Shown here piece after piece: positions 27,770 to 40,179 of a DNA stretch of 64,000 bases. Position numbers and translations under genes: made by a program. The notes beneath the pieces are model-generated. The model was not told where the DNA came from. It did not search any database and worked only from the letters and a program-made list of their open reading frames with translations. Numbering within the stretch: position 1 is the stretch's first letter; the number at the start of each line of letters is the position of its first letter. The DNA is from Arctopsyche grandis (Eukaryota > Arthropoda > Insecta > Trichoptera > Hydropsychidae), in the NCBI RefSeq assembly GCF_051622035.1, contig NC_135357.1:19217256-19281255 (forward strand), read 5' to 3'.

Positions 27770-30700
27770 TAAATGATCTTACCGAATTGTTGGCAGTAAA
27801 ATGTCAGGGTTTATCATATTTTTTGTTTGTAAAAAATATATTGTAATACATATAAATATAACACAACTATATGTAATTATGTATATCTTAATCAGCAGCT
27901 ATTGGTATGTTTAATATTCAAACAAAATTGATTATTCCAAAATCAAAATTCTACACTTGTTGACAGATCTTATTTGACGACATGCAACTTCAAGACATTT
28001 TGTTAACCTCATTCAGAACTTTTATTAAAATTGGTTATATGTATACTTATGTTTTAGCATTAACTTCAAATAAAAAAAAAAATACATATATTTTTTCATT
28101 GTTTTAGCATAGACTTTTGTTTCTCATCAAATTGTCTATTGTATATACTATACGTATGTTATGAGTTTAAGTTAATTTAAATTTAGTGTTGATGACAATG
28201 CTGTAGTTTTTAGCACTACCTATATATTATGTTTACTTTTGGATATATCGAGAGATATCCTAATTTTCTTTCTTAAATTATAAAAAAAAAATGATTGTAG
28301 TAATTGCAGTCTTAAAATTGAATATGAACACGGTTTATATATTTTATGTTCCAATTTCCAATTTGAAACTTTGTATTCAATTGTGGTACATATGTGGATT
28401 TTCTTACAAAATAAAACATTTATTTACATGAAAATTTTATTTAACATAAATTCGTTTATCAACATAATGAATATCTTTTTAAGAGATTAGAATATTAAGC
28501 ATATATTACATAGTGATCTTTATATATAACCCATTAAAATAAACGCAATTAAATTTACACACATTTTACTTTGCAAATCGATATATAGTTAAAATTGACA
28601 TGCATGCCTTTGATACATTTTTATTTTATAAAAATATCAACACAGTTTCAACCGCACAAGTCTTAACGTAACAAACGACAAATAATTTTGAAAACATGGT
28701 TTGCAGAGGTCCTTTATTTAACAGTTCAAAGAAATATTTTTCATGCTTCACTTATAAATACAAACACGCTGAAAGTAAACAATAAAAAAAACACAAAATT
28801 GTTTTCATCATTCATAGGCACAATTTTCTGCAAGCCAAATATTCAAAATGATGTTAATTCTCAAGGTTCGCTCTGAATTTAATAAAACAATTTTCAATAT
28901 ACAATATGGTATATTGAGGTTACATTTTGGATATAATTTGTATTAAATAATAATAAAAAAACATTGCCAAAACTAAGTTGAAATATATTTTATTTATTAA
29001 ATAGTAATCCCCAGTTTGTTTTAATCATAGTCTTTTTTGAACATTTTCAATTAATTTCAAACTTTAAGAAAATTGTTTTGGGAATTGAACTATATGTATA
29101 TTTATCCGAATTCAGAGTATTGAGTCTAAATATAGATCAAGTCTCTGAGAATGTAATCTCGGTAAGTAGCTAAGGTTTACTATCATTTTAATTTTTTGAA
29201 TGCATCATTTCCTTTGGCCAGTGAGATAACTTGATTGGTACATTAGAATTCTTAATATTTGCTACTTGCAGGTACAAAAGGGACATGTAACTATCTTCAC
29301 AAATGGGATCGTTGTGCAAAGTGATAATTTTTCTCTAATTTCTAAATATTTTCGAATTCGATTTAGTCATAGTCAATATGAACAACTTTTTTCTCAATAT
29401 TAGTAAAGACATATCGTTATTCGAACTTCATTACAGGTAGTGAAATAGCTCAATACAAGTACATATATAAATATATGTATAATATTTATGTAACAATAAT
29501 TATTTTTCAATATTATTAATTAAAAAGAGTTTTAAAAATACACAACAAACATCAAAACAACTGATCGTATTATGATATATTACTTTTTACTTATTTAAAT
29601 CAACCTCTTTATTAATTAATAAAAATGTTTTCTTGTAAAGAAAATCTTTGACAATTTTAACATTACTGTATTTGCGTCAAAATTAATTATTATTTCCGGT
29701 GTATCTATTTGCAATGTACAAGAAAATTAGATAATATTTAATTATTTAAAAAAAAAAATCGCTTTTTCCCGGTAATTTCGCAATTCAATTTTTCATATTT
29801 ATCAAAAGGTTTTATATTTGATCTCTTCAGTGACTTAAATCAACTGGATATACAAAAAAATACAAAAGTAATGGATTGTCATCTCAGTAATCTTAAGCGA
29901 TTACACATTGTGGATACACCAGGTGCGTTAAGAATTTCAACGCAAAGTGATCATTAACAACGAACATGTATTAAATTCTGTAGTAAAATTTAATTTTAAT
30001 TTGATGAGGTTTGACTAGTAATTGAAAATAATGAAAGGTATATAAAACAAAATAATTGGGTATGAAAATATGTTCATCAATTAAAAAAAAAATGAGCCAG
30101 TTTTAGAAAATCCAACCTTCAGAAATGTAACATTCATATTTCATATTCAAATCAATATATGTAAATAGCTTAAAAGAAATGAAAGTTACACAGATTAAAA
30201 ATTGATTATATAGTAGGAATAAAATAAAATATTACTGATAAAAAAAAATTGACTTAAAAAAGGCATCAGTATCAAAAATTTTAGTATATTGTTCTGTTCG
30301 ATGAAAAAAAAATTATGGAACAACTGTTCAAAACCTTATGTATGTATGTAATAGCACAAAAAGGCTGAATTTTTCATGAATAGAAAATCTTGGTTATAAA
30401 AATATTTTTTTACAAACTTATATTTTTAAAATTAATGTTTATAAACATATGTATTATCAACTACATATATATTAAATCAAAATGAAAATTCAAGCGTTAT
30501 AGTTGATATAAATACAATAAAATAAATAATATAATTTCCATATAGGGTACTTCTAGGCAAATGAATATATTAAGCCTCCCCAAAATCAACGCTGTACTAA
30601 AAGTTAGTGAGATGTACATATGTGAAATCCCAAACGAGTTTCATTAGGAAGCTTATATGCGTCGCGTTTTATTCAATCCATCATGGGAGGCTTTAATATT

Positions 30701-31227
30701 TATACTGGTGTATATGACAATTTTATTTGCTCTAAAATTATTTCTCCAAATAAGAATTTCCAAAATAACAATTGGAAGATGAGTAAACAAATTGTGGGTT
30801 GAATATCCCCGATACAAAATTAAGTGCTTCATCGCGATTTTGTATACAGAAAGTTCAATACGGTCACATAAAAATAACGTTATAATACATATATGTATGT
30901 AAATACATATGAATGTACCTAAGCAATAAAAATTATAGTGAATGTATTTTTTTTTGATTTAAAAATTAATAGATACTTTAGAATTTACCTATAACTTGAG
31001 AATATATTTTTCAATATTTACATTCATTATTGCTATTAAACGGTGAAAAAATTCGAGAATTACGAGTCAATTTCAATAGTCATGAAAGTGTGTTGATATC
31101 ATATTTTAACGATTTAATGGTGTAATTTAATACATTATTTAATCACTGAATTTGCCACGATTTTCAGTTGTAGTCCTGGTTACAATAATTTGTCAACACT
31201 GAATTCACACACGTTGCGACGATAAAC
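27770..31227. other. AT-rich interval between convergent MAEA and NELF-A
   Basis: Contains the MAEA 3'UTR (AATAAA-type signals near 28066 and 28409) and the NELF-A 3' end (minus strand). No complete gene is recognised. Two short protein-like open stretches (29272-29403 and 29831-29922) are discussed as findings. At 30562-30706 AATATATTAAGCCTCCCC and an inverted GGGAGGCTTTAATATT suggest a small inverted-repeat element. Confidence 0.45.
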
Positions 31228-34200
31228 TTAACTGACTTGCTGAGGAATGTTTGGCTGCGGAGTTACTCCATCTATTGGTCGATATTTCTTTATTCTCATC
31301 CACTGACCGTTATTGTAGTTCATTTGGAAGTGTGTTTCACAAAGCATTGTAAGATAAGTATCATCACGCTGCAAAACGTTTTCTTGATTTTCCGATAGTT
31401 TGATCGTGACAATATTCCCTAAGTTTGGACACGGGTTATCTGTGAAATATTACAAAATATAAAATCATTTATTTTACGTTGCATCTATATTTTCGTCTGT
31501 AACATTAAGATCTGAACTTACCCCGTGATCCAGCCATAAATCCTAGTATAAGAGCTTTTTCTGGTCTTGTAACTCTATTTGCGTTTTTGAACATATCCTG
31601 GGCTGCCAACATTTGGTCTCTCTGTAATTTAACGAATAATATGAGATACAATAAAATCCCTGTAACTTAACATCAAGTAGTAATTCAACAATAAATTTAC
31701 CGTAAGGGAGAGTCCTCGTCTTGGTATCAAATTAGATTGAGGTCTAGCTGCAGCACCATCTGCTGTAGTACCCGGAGTTGGATTGGCACTAGGTATTTGA
31801 GAATTAGTAGGAGGTGAAATAACTTGTTGGGTTTGGATAATGACATTTCCTCCTTGTTGAGTTATACCATGTTGAACTACACCGGGGTTCATCTGTTTTA
31901 CATTAGTCAGGACAACAGTTTTTCCACCTTGTATAATTGCCTGTCCTTGCGCGTTTTGGGTCGCATGTTGTAAAACAGAATTGGTTAAAATAACTGGCAT
32001 ACCACTAGAAGTTTTAAGAATATTCTGTCCTGATAATATAGTGCCACCCGGTCCGGCTGTAACTATTAAAGGTTTCTGCCCGGGTTGTCCAGTGATCAAA
32101 ACTTTTTGTTGTTGACCAATTATTATCGGTTTAGAACCAGGTCCTTGTTGTATAATAATAGGATGTTTAGAACCTGTTAGAGACGTTGCATTGGCAGAAA
32201 TGGTCGTAATAGTTGGAGGATTGCCTTCTTGTCCGGCTGTTCGTATGGTGTGAGTGGGTACAATAATATGAGGAGTTTTCGGTGTATGAACAAGGGTTGT
32301 AGATGGTTGTGTTTGTACAACTCCGGCATTGATTGGTGCAATAATGGCTGTCGAACTTGTAAGGGTTGGTGTACCTGAAAATAATATAATAAATATGTAA
32401 ACATGATGATAAAAAATTTGAAAAGGTTTTGAGAATTTTAGTTTGGTCATTAAAAAACCTTGTTCTCTATTGGATTGGGTAGAAGGTGTAGAAGGCATAA
32501 CGTAATTATTAAGGCCTCTGGCGTATTCTGGCAGTGCTTGGTTTCCAGTTGCAGCTGCAGACGAAGCAGCTGCTGGGGCTGGTGTAGAGACTGCAGGCGG
32601 AGTTGCTGCAACAGGGGCAACGGCTCCTGCTTCTGCCTCCAACGCAGCTTTCTTCTGTTGCTCTTCCAATTCTAGAAATATAAAAAAAATGGGAATGAAT
32701 TTTGATGTAATATTACAATATCTTGAAAAAAATAAACCCAATACACGAGTAAATAGTAAAGAGAATAAACATAATATGCTACTATTGAGATTAATATAAT
32801 AAATCGAATTTTTTTTGACAAATTTACCAAGCATTCTACGTCTTTTCTTCTGGGTATGTGTGGCTGGTTGATCGGCAATGTCGAGCAATTTAATACCGCC
32901 ACCATCTTTACGACCAGGAATGACAGGACCTGTTGGACGGGTTCCAATGCCTCGGATAATCTGTGAGATCGAATTATTACCTCGTATTGCAAACCTCGAC
33001 GGTAAGCCTTTTAATGGGGCTGTAGAAATAACATTAAAAATCAGTAAATTTGATGAAGAATTGATAACACATTTAGGATAAATCATTACTTGTATCTGTC
33101 ATTTTTCTAGGCATGCCTCTGCTACGCACAGGCACCATAGAAGCAATCGGCTTTTTCATATTTGATAGTGCATCAGTAGATTTTTGTAATAATTCTGCTC
33201 TGAGAGCTGCACTTTTCGGTTTTCTTTTCAGTGTGAAATGTTTAACAGGATTTGGTTGCTGTCCAACCTGAAAAAAAAATAATGCAAAAATAATCATAAT
33301 TAATGTTTACGGTTCATAAAATATATTTTCAAATGGTAGATAATAGATAGCGCACCACCGATACAAGAGCATTTTTATTTAAATAAATACATTCCATTGG
33401 TAGCATAGCTAATTCAGAATGTCTGTTAACAAGTCTTTTCAATTCCGTTACCATATCGCCAAATACTGGCCTTGCTTCATCAAGTTCTGACAATTGATGA
33501 GTATTGAGAGATCCTGAAAATAAAAAAAATTGTAAAAATTTTAAAAATTTCACACGCTATTTGTTATTTAACCCTTTGGCTGCTACGAGGTTTTTCAATG
33601 TCCAAGCGAAAAATGCTAACATTTGTAATTATTTTGAAAAAAAATAAATATATTTATTTTTTCATACTTACTTCGCCGAACGCTCGTAATTTTTATAATA
33701 CTTTATATACATTTTTAGAAGCAGTTGTGGACTCGTGCTCTCTCTTTCTGTCTTGCTTTTACATGCGTGCGTGCGAAAGAGATACCTACATATATACACT
33801 AAATAAGTTTTGACGATTATTTTCCGACGCTTTATTTTTTTCAATAATCTATTTTTAGACATCGATGTATCCTAACAACATGCGATATATTCGAAACAGG
33901 TAGCGATCTTTCTCTCTTTCTTTCTTGGTTTTAATTGTGTACGTGTGAGCGAGACACACAAGGATGTGAAGTTTCTAATAATCAAATAATTTTTCAACAT
34001 GTATCATAAACATTTTGTATGCATTTCAGTTGCATTCGATTGATTGCATGAATTCGTGACGTCTCGTGACCTATATAATTGAAAGCGGATTTCTATTGTT
34101 TTTTGCCATTTATTTTAACTCTGCAAAATGATATCGGACAGTGAAAGTGATGAAAGCGAAATAATAGCTCCTCGCCGAGGAACTCAACATATCAGCAGCT

Positions 34201-35279
34201 CTACTGATTTTGAAAATGAATTTATCGACAATAATCAATTCCCAAGTAATAACTCCTTATATGACATTGACAAGGAACCCGAAATTTACTTTGATGATGA
34301 ACCCGAAATTGAAGAGCTTTTATTTAAAAAATTGATAAATGTTTATAAAGCTTGATTGTAAAATAAATATAAATACGTATACAAAAAAAATGTTTCGTGC
34401 CACTGATGCGCTGGTGGCTCAAAGAAAGTATTGAAATACGACAATTAATGACGACAACAACGATCGTCGTAGCAATCTTCGCCGATTTCAAAACAACGAT
34501 TTATCGTTGTTGTAGCAGTCAAAGGGTTAACTAAATATTACCTGTTGATGGCAAAGTTTTCAATATTTCCGACAGCATGCTAACCCAAAGCTCTGAATCC
34601 ACACTGGCTACTTCCATTATTTCTTCTAATTCATTTCTCCACTGTTGAAATCAAACAATAAAACCATTTAATTTAAAAAAATAAACATCAAATTGTGCAA
34701 CCTAATTATGTATATGTGAATATTTCCAATTCGAATTACAGACAAGCAAAATTTTTCATGAATGTTGGATTTCATATATAAACAAATGGTTAATTAAATC
34801 TGATTTCTCCATACTTTTTTGTTTTCATTTAAATAAAATAACAAAAAAATGAATTTCCAAATGATTGAGGCTAAGATTGTTTTGTTTTGATAAAAAAATC
34901 GAAATGTATTTGTATTTGTTTACATTCATATAAAAAGTACGCTTGTACGTAAACATTGCGTGTTTGTATGGGAAGAAGGTTATGTTGACATGAGAATGAA
35001 TATTTATGTGGGCGTCTCGTGGGAGAGGGCGGGAGACGGTGATAACGGAGCGCGGAAGGAATAAAGCACCTCATCTACGTTTCTCCTGGGTAGGTGTAGG
35101 AAGGAGAGCAGCAGCTTGAGTTTGACGTGCGTGTGGAGATCCGGGAAGCAGTCCCTGACGTTGCGCAGCACTTCCTGCGTCAACTGCGGACAGATGGAGC
35201 CGCCGGACCAGGGCTCCCCCGCAGCACCCAGTTTGTTGTGTAGCCATAGGGACGTGTCGCTGTCGCGCACGCTAGACAT
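31228..35279 (-). CDS. Nelf-A: Negative elongation factor A (NELF-A), nine exons
   Basis: Subunit of the NELF complex that, with DSIF, holds promoter-proximal RNA polymerase II in pause. Exons (approximate where not bordered by clear sites): 35070-35279, 34543-34643, 33355-33512, 33090-33267, 32827-33020, 32461-32671, 31701-32375, 31523-31614 and 31228-31439; roughly 680 aa. The N-terminal domain opens MSSVRDSDTSLWLHNKLGAA and continues KLKLLLSFLHLPRRNVDE and WRNELEEIMEVASVDSELW. Then come VKHFTLKRKPKSAALRAELL and KLLDIADQP, a long Ala/Gln/Thr/Pro-rich disordered linker, and the conserved C-terminal block LAAQDMFKNANRVTRPEKAL, ILGFMAGSRG and QMNYNNGQWMRIKKYRP, ending NIPQQVS. It is longer than the human protein (528 aa), mainly in the linker. 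The ATG matches the family start. Confidence 0.95.
33572..34526 (+). mobile_element. piggyBac-type element, 955 bp, in a NELF-A intron
   Basis: TTAA target sites on both sides (33568-33571 and 34527-34530) and inverted ends CCCTTTGGCTGCTAC / CCCTTTGACTGCTAC. It sits between the second and third NELF-A exons, opposite to the gene. It carries only an N-terminal transposase-like frame (next entry), so it is non-autonomous. Confidence 0.85.
34128..34355 (+). CDS. Acidic 75-aa frame, remnant of piggyBac transposase N-terminus
   Basis: Starts MISDSESDESEIIAPRRGTQ and is rich in Asp/Glu (EPEIYFDDEPEIEELLF), like the acidic N-termini of piggyBac transposases; the DDD catalytic core is absent. A TATA-like CTATATAA lies 50-60 bp upstream at about 34072, and an ATAAATA-type polyA context follows the stop. 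It could still be transcribed. Classification rests on the TTAA ends and acidic composition, not on a catalytic motif. Confidence 0.5.
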   Translation: MISDSESDESEIIAPRRGTQHISSSTDFENEFIDNNQFPSNNSLYDIDKEPEIYFDDEPEIEELLFKKLINVYKA

Positions 35280-35566
35280 GGCTGTCCTTTCGTATCACAA
35301 CGACGACGCCAGTGACAGTGACAGTGACAGGTGAGGGTGTGAGGAGCAGCGCGAGACGTCACCGCGCCATGTTCGACCGCGGCCCCACAGCCCACAACAA
35401 TGCGTCCGACAGCCTACACCACACTACTACGCAGTGTGTACACATCAACGTACATAACCGTTTGCTTACTGGCAATACTCGATGTAGACGCACGTGCTAT
35501 GTGTAAGCACTTATGTCTAAATACATTGGAGCTTTTATTTTAATATCTAACTCATATTAAAATATC
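35280..35566. promoter_or_regulatory. NELF-A upstream/promoter region
   Basis: GC-richer sequence directly before the NELF-A ATG, with GTGACAGTGACAGTGACAGG triplicate at 35312-35331 and no obvious TATA box. Becomes AT-rich by 35510. No other gene seen. Confidence 0.4.
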
Positions 35567-35867
35567 GGTTCGGTGATTACTAGTCAAATATGAACCGGTC
35601 ACAGGACAACCGGTCGCTCTAGATCGGTTACACGTGATCACCCGTCACACTAAAACTGGTCACGAGAAAACTGGTCACACCCTAAAACTGGTCACGAGAA
35701 AACTGGCCACACCCTAAACTCGGTCAACCGGTTTTCTCGTGACCAGTTTTAGGGTTTGACCAGTTTTCTCGTGACCAGTTTTAGTGTCACGGGTGATCAC
35801 GTGTGACCGATCTAGAGCGACCGGTTGTCCTGTGACTGGTTTGCATATGATTAGTAGTCCGTTTACC
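35567..35867. mobile_element. Foldback MITE, 301 bp, with 8-bp target duplication
   Basis: Nearly the whole element is an inverted repeat made of ACTGGTCACGAGAAAACTGG and GGACAACCGGTCGCTCTAGA blocks. AAAATATC flanks it on both sides (35559-35566 and 35868-35875). Ends GGTTCGGTGATTAC / GGTAAACGGACTAC resemble the element at 21449. The 8-bp duplication suggests hAT or P superfamily; no transposase. Confidence 0.8.
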
Positions 35868-35950
35868 AAAATATCGCATTTATATGTGGGTCTAACCCAA
35901 AGAGTAAAAAGTCAAAATATCGAAAACTGAATTTTGAGTTTTATCACATA

Positions 35951-36345
35951 CTAGCTGAACCCGGCATGCGTTGGGATGCTACGACAATGCATGCAATCCC
36001 TGTTCCTGTTTCTCGATGTGTTTCGATAAGTGAATATTTCAGTTTCAAATTAATACTTACAGTAATAAAAAATAAAATTACAGTAATAATAATTTTTCGG
36101 AAAAATGGAGGCGGCCAATACATTTGAAATTATTCAATTGTTTGTTTATTTTACCCTAACAACACAGGTGGCGACACGAACACATTTGGAATTATTGCGT
36201 TGCAATGTCATTCATTCCTGTTTTCCGGTTTCCGTTCCCGTTTTTGGGTGATTTTTTTTACGGAAACCATCGCGGGCATACATACAATAACTCATGTAAG
36301 TTTCATCGCAATCGGTTAAATTGTGTAGGAACGCATACGTGACAA
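35951..36345 (-). mobile_element. Helitron-like element, partial (minus orientation)
   Basis: CTAGCTGAACCCGGCATGCG at the left edge is the reverse of an AGCTAG-type Helitron 3' end, and GTTTCATCGCAATCGGTTAA near 36299 mirrors the 5' part of the short Helitron at 63233. The 5' border is not clear, so the extent is approximate. Confidence 0.45.
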
Positions 36346-36629
36346 ACAGATCGGTAACCAAAAAATTTGGCATTTCGAGAAATGTAAATATGTATGTATG
36401 TACTGCTTACTCCGACCGAGAGAAAGAGAGAAACGAAGCATGCTGGAACTGGATATGGAAAAATTCCTTAATATCGCGTGGATCGGGTGTAGATATCGGT
36501 AGTGTAAACGTAGCCACTGGAGCGTGCATGGATATATTATTTACCTCCTTTGTGTTATTTAATTTAAATATTTTCCATTTTACTCATTCGAATAAATACA
36601 ATTTTGTCGTGAAAAAATAACACTTATTT

Positions 36630-39356
36630 TTCAAGGAATAGTCGAAGAGATCATAGACAGAGTTTATACGTTCTATGCAAAACTTTACGAGAACAACAAC
36701 GGTCAATTTCCCGCTCCGGAATCGACACATGGCCAAAGGGTTCCTGCAGTATTGCCTAGTGAAGTAGAGGCCGCGCTAAAAACTGCAAAGAACGGTAAAA
36801 CCCCAGGGGAAGATAATATTCCCATTGACTTACTAAAATGTGGCGGCCCCCCCTAATTAATATCTTAGCTAGGCTTTTCAGCAAATGCACCCAGAACCAA
36901 GCTATACCAGAAGGATGGAATAACGCAACTATCATTTTAATACACAAAAAAGGCGACAAAAATGATATCAAGAACTACCGACCCATTAGTTTTCTTTCAG
37001 CGGTCTACAAGCTCTTCACGAAGGTTATTACAGAAAGGCTGAAGAATATCCTCGACGAGAACCAACCTATAGAGCAGGCAGGGTTTAGGGCAAATTTCAG
37101 CACAATGGACCACCTCCAAGTAGTTGGCGAACTAATCGAGCGCGCCAACGAATATCAACGGCCATTGTGCCTAGGTTTCGTCGATTATGAGAAAGCCTTC
37201 GATACAGTTAGCCATAATGCAGTACTTAATGCCCTACAAACACAGGGAGTGCCGGAACCCCATGTGGGACTGTTAGCTGCAATATATAAGAATGCCACAG
37301 CTTCGGTTAAAATTTTTTCAGGTACAGATAGATTTAGCATAGGAAAAGGAGTAAGACAAGGAGATACAATCTCGCCCAAGTTATTTAATGCGGTGCTTGA
37401 GGGAGTTTTCAGGAACTTGGATTGGGACACAGCCGGAGTAAGCATCAATGGTCGCTTCTTGAGTCACCTTCGGTTCGCAGACGATATAGTTTTAGTAGCT
37501 CGTGATTCAGCTGACCTACTTATCAGACTAACACAGCTGGACAGGGAAAGTAGAAAAGTAGGATTAAAAATTAACGTAGATAAGACTAAGCTAATGTTCA
37601 ATAGTTATTGCATGCCTGATAGCATCCCCTTAGATGATAAACCAGTAGAAGTAGTAAATAATTATTTATTTATGGAGGATGAACGAATGAGACGACTGGC
37701 ATGTTAATGAACGTGTTTATTATATGACAGCTGAAGACAGAGTGAGTAGCGGCTCTCCGAACCCAGCCGGGTTGGTCCCCACTCGCAGGAAGGCAACCAA
37801 ACTCGACCATGTCGTATAAGCGAGCCGCCACATCACTCCCCCCCCCCAGCATCAGCGATACCAAAATTACAAAGAAACAAATTTTACAAAAGAAAAAAAA
37901 TATTGTTACACAAAGAGAAAAAATTATTACGTGGGGAGAAAAAAATTGTTGACGTGGGTCATCCACTGTGTACATAGGTGTACCGCCCTGAATGGTCGGT
38001 AGATTCGAGGGCGGTGACGTCGCGAGCAGGACGGTGGGTGGTCCGATGGTCGCGCCGATGCGATGCGATGCTGCGGCGGCGCCGCTCTTCCGAGGCTGAT
38101 GTCGGTTGGTGGGGCGGCGGGGGCGGCAGGGGCATCGATGTGGTTGATGATACTCCTAGCTGGACTGTGAGTCGTTGTGGCTCGTGGAGGTGTTGTAGCG
38201 CTACCGCCCGTCTCGGCGTGACGACGCTCGTGGGGACGGACGGGGCCTTGATGATGATGATGGTGCTGAGGTGGTGTATGTCTTGTGGTGCTGGATGACC
38301 GTTCTATGTGTAGTGGATCGCGCATGACTCCACATCCAGCTGTCAAGATCGTCGTCTCATTCGCTCCCCCATTTTTTTAAAGCACCTGTCATCGACGTTG
38401 TGGCTGGACGTCGGTAGGTAGGTAGGTAGGTAGGTAGGTAGCCGTGTCTGCTCGTTTATTGTCACCCGCGGGCCGCGACGCGTGTTGATGGCGATGGGGG
38501 CGCAGCGGGTAGCTTCCCCGCCTGGCTCGGCGAGGCAGGGATGAGCGGCATGTTGAAATTGATCGAGGCTGCGTGGCTCGATGTCGGGGGTCACCAGTAT
38601 GGAGGATGAACGAATGAGACGACTGGCATGTTAATGCACGTGTTTATTATATGACAGCTGAAGACAGAGTGAGTAGCGGCTCTCCGAACCCAGCCGGGTT
38701 GGTCCCCACTCGCAGGAAGGCAACCAAACTCGACCATGTCGTATAAGCGAGCCGCCACATATATTTAGGTCAAATAATTGACATGTCTGGTAGTAAAGAT
38801 GAAGAGATAAAGAGACGTATGAAATTAGGATGGAGTGCATTTGGACAGATGAATGCTGTTTTTAAATCAAAAATGCCACTCTGCCTGAAGAAAAGGATCT
38901 TTGATCAATGCGTTTTGCCAGTGATGAAGTATGGATGTGAAACTTGGACACTGAACGCCAAGATGCTAAATAAAATCCAATGCACTCAAAGAAGTATGGA
39001 ACGCTGTATGCTTGGCATAACGAGGAAAGACAGAAAGCGGAACACGTGGGTGAGAAGTATGACAAGGGTAGTGGACATAGTGGATAGAGTGAAGAGATTA
39101 AAATGGCAATGGGCGGGTCACGTAGCTAGGAGGATGGACGAAAGGTGGACAAAAGAAGTGCTTGAATGGTACCCGAGAGAAGGCAAAAGAGTAAAAGGAA
39201 GACCGCAAGGAAGATGGGTGAACGAAATTAGGAAAATGTGCGGAATGAGATGGATGAGTGTTGCGCAAAATAGAGACGAGTGGAAGCGTGTTGGAGAGGC
39301 CTTCATCCAGCAGTGGATGGCGAATGGCTGTAAATGATGATGATGATGATGTAGTT
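36630..39356 (+). mobile_element. RTE-clade LINE, 5'-truncated, interrupted by an LTR-flanked element
   Basis: Reverse transcriptase of the endonuclease-RT (RTE) type. The 5' part lacks the endonuclease and begins in the linker before RT. Motifs: NYRPISFLSAVYKLFTKVI, AGFRANFSTMDHL, GFVDYEKAFDTV, VRQGDTISPKLFN and the catalytic FADDIVLVA. After the insertion (37673-38759) the C-terminus continues: LGQIIDMSGSKDEEI, KKRIFDQCVLPVMKYGCETW, then RRMDERWTKEVLEWYPREGK, ending WMANGCK. The 3' end is a TGATGATG tail, as in RTE elements. A frame slip occurs at the C-run near 36843-36849. Otherwise it looks rather young. Confidence 0.85.
37673..38759 (-). mobile_element. Miniature LTR-flanked element (TRIM-like), 1087 bp, nested in the LINE
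   Basis: Two 160-bp direct repeats (37673-37832 and 38600-38759) differ at about one base, so the insertion is recent. In minus orientation they read TGTGGCGG...CCTCCA and contain an ATAATAAA signal. Next to the upstream repeat lies TGGTGACC followed by a C-run and GAC, close to the tRNA-Trp 3' end, a primer site used by some Ty3/Gypsy groups. A G-run ending GAGTGA precedes the other repeat, a likely polypurine tract. The roughly 770-bp interior is GC-rich with a GTAG tandem repeat (38411-38443) and no recognisable gag or pol: a non-autonomous relic. Confidence 0.8.
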
Positions 39357-40179
39357 AAAATATATCATGCGGTGCAGCATAATCATTGGCTTCGGAGCGT
39401 GGCACCGGGCTATCATACAAGTGCCATAAAACGTTCTAAATTATGGTAGAAAATAAATTTTTAAAACACAAAAAAACTTAAATTTTTTGATTACTCGGGA
39501 GTTTAACCGAAAACCGAAATAACCTTAATTTTTCCGAAACCGAACCGATGTATATTTTTGATTTGAACTGAAACGGAAAAATAACGGTTCGAACATCCGT
39601 GATACTGAGATTCTACAAAAAATATTTGCTAAAACTAAAAATTAAATAGAAATACATATACTGACAACTTTATCCAAAAAAATATGACTGCAGAAATTTA
39701 AAAGCTTTGTAATACGAAAAGAAGGCTGGATTTTAAAATTTAACTACATTTTTATAACCACTTAATTAGTTTGCAAAAAAATGAACTGTTAAACTTCCCC
39801 TCCCAAATTAAATACTGGTGCGACACTATAACTGTTAGTATTTTTTTTGCTATACATATTTATTTGATAGTCATTATTAGCATTTGTAAGTTTCGTAATT
39901 TTGGCAGCCTCAAATGAAGAAACGCAGTCCTATACAGTTTATACTAAATTTAAAAAGTGCCAAATTAATTTCATTGATTTTCTAAACAGCACTACATCCA
40001 TAAAAGTAGTTTGGCGTTCACCAAATCAAATATTTGATTGTACTTATATAAATTTTAGAAAAACGAATACTAATTGCCATTAGCCGTATCGTTGCTAAGA
40101 TATGAAATATTGATTATACACACATGCGTTCCCTAGTGTAAAAGAAAATTTTTAATTCTAAAAGCAAAATATCTTTTTG
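39357..40179. other. Intergenic, nothing recognised
   Basis: AT-rich sequence between the LINE 3' end and the LRR gene. The segment GGTTCGAACATCCGTG (about 39583) with GAAACCGAACC repeats looks like old repeat DNA but has no clear borders. Confidence 0.4.

Noticed and set aside
37927-38594. Pro/His/Arg-rich and Gly/Trp-rich frames
   Set aside because: Inside the miniature LTR-flanked element; composition-driven, no gag or pol similarity seen.
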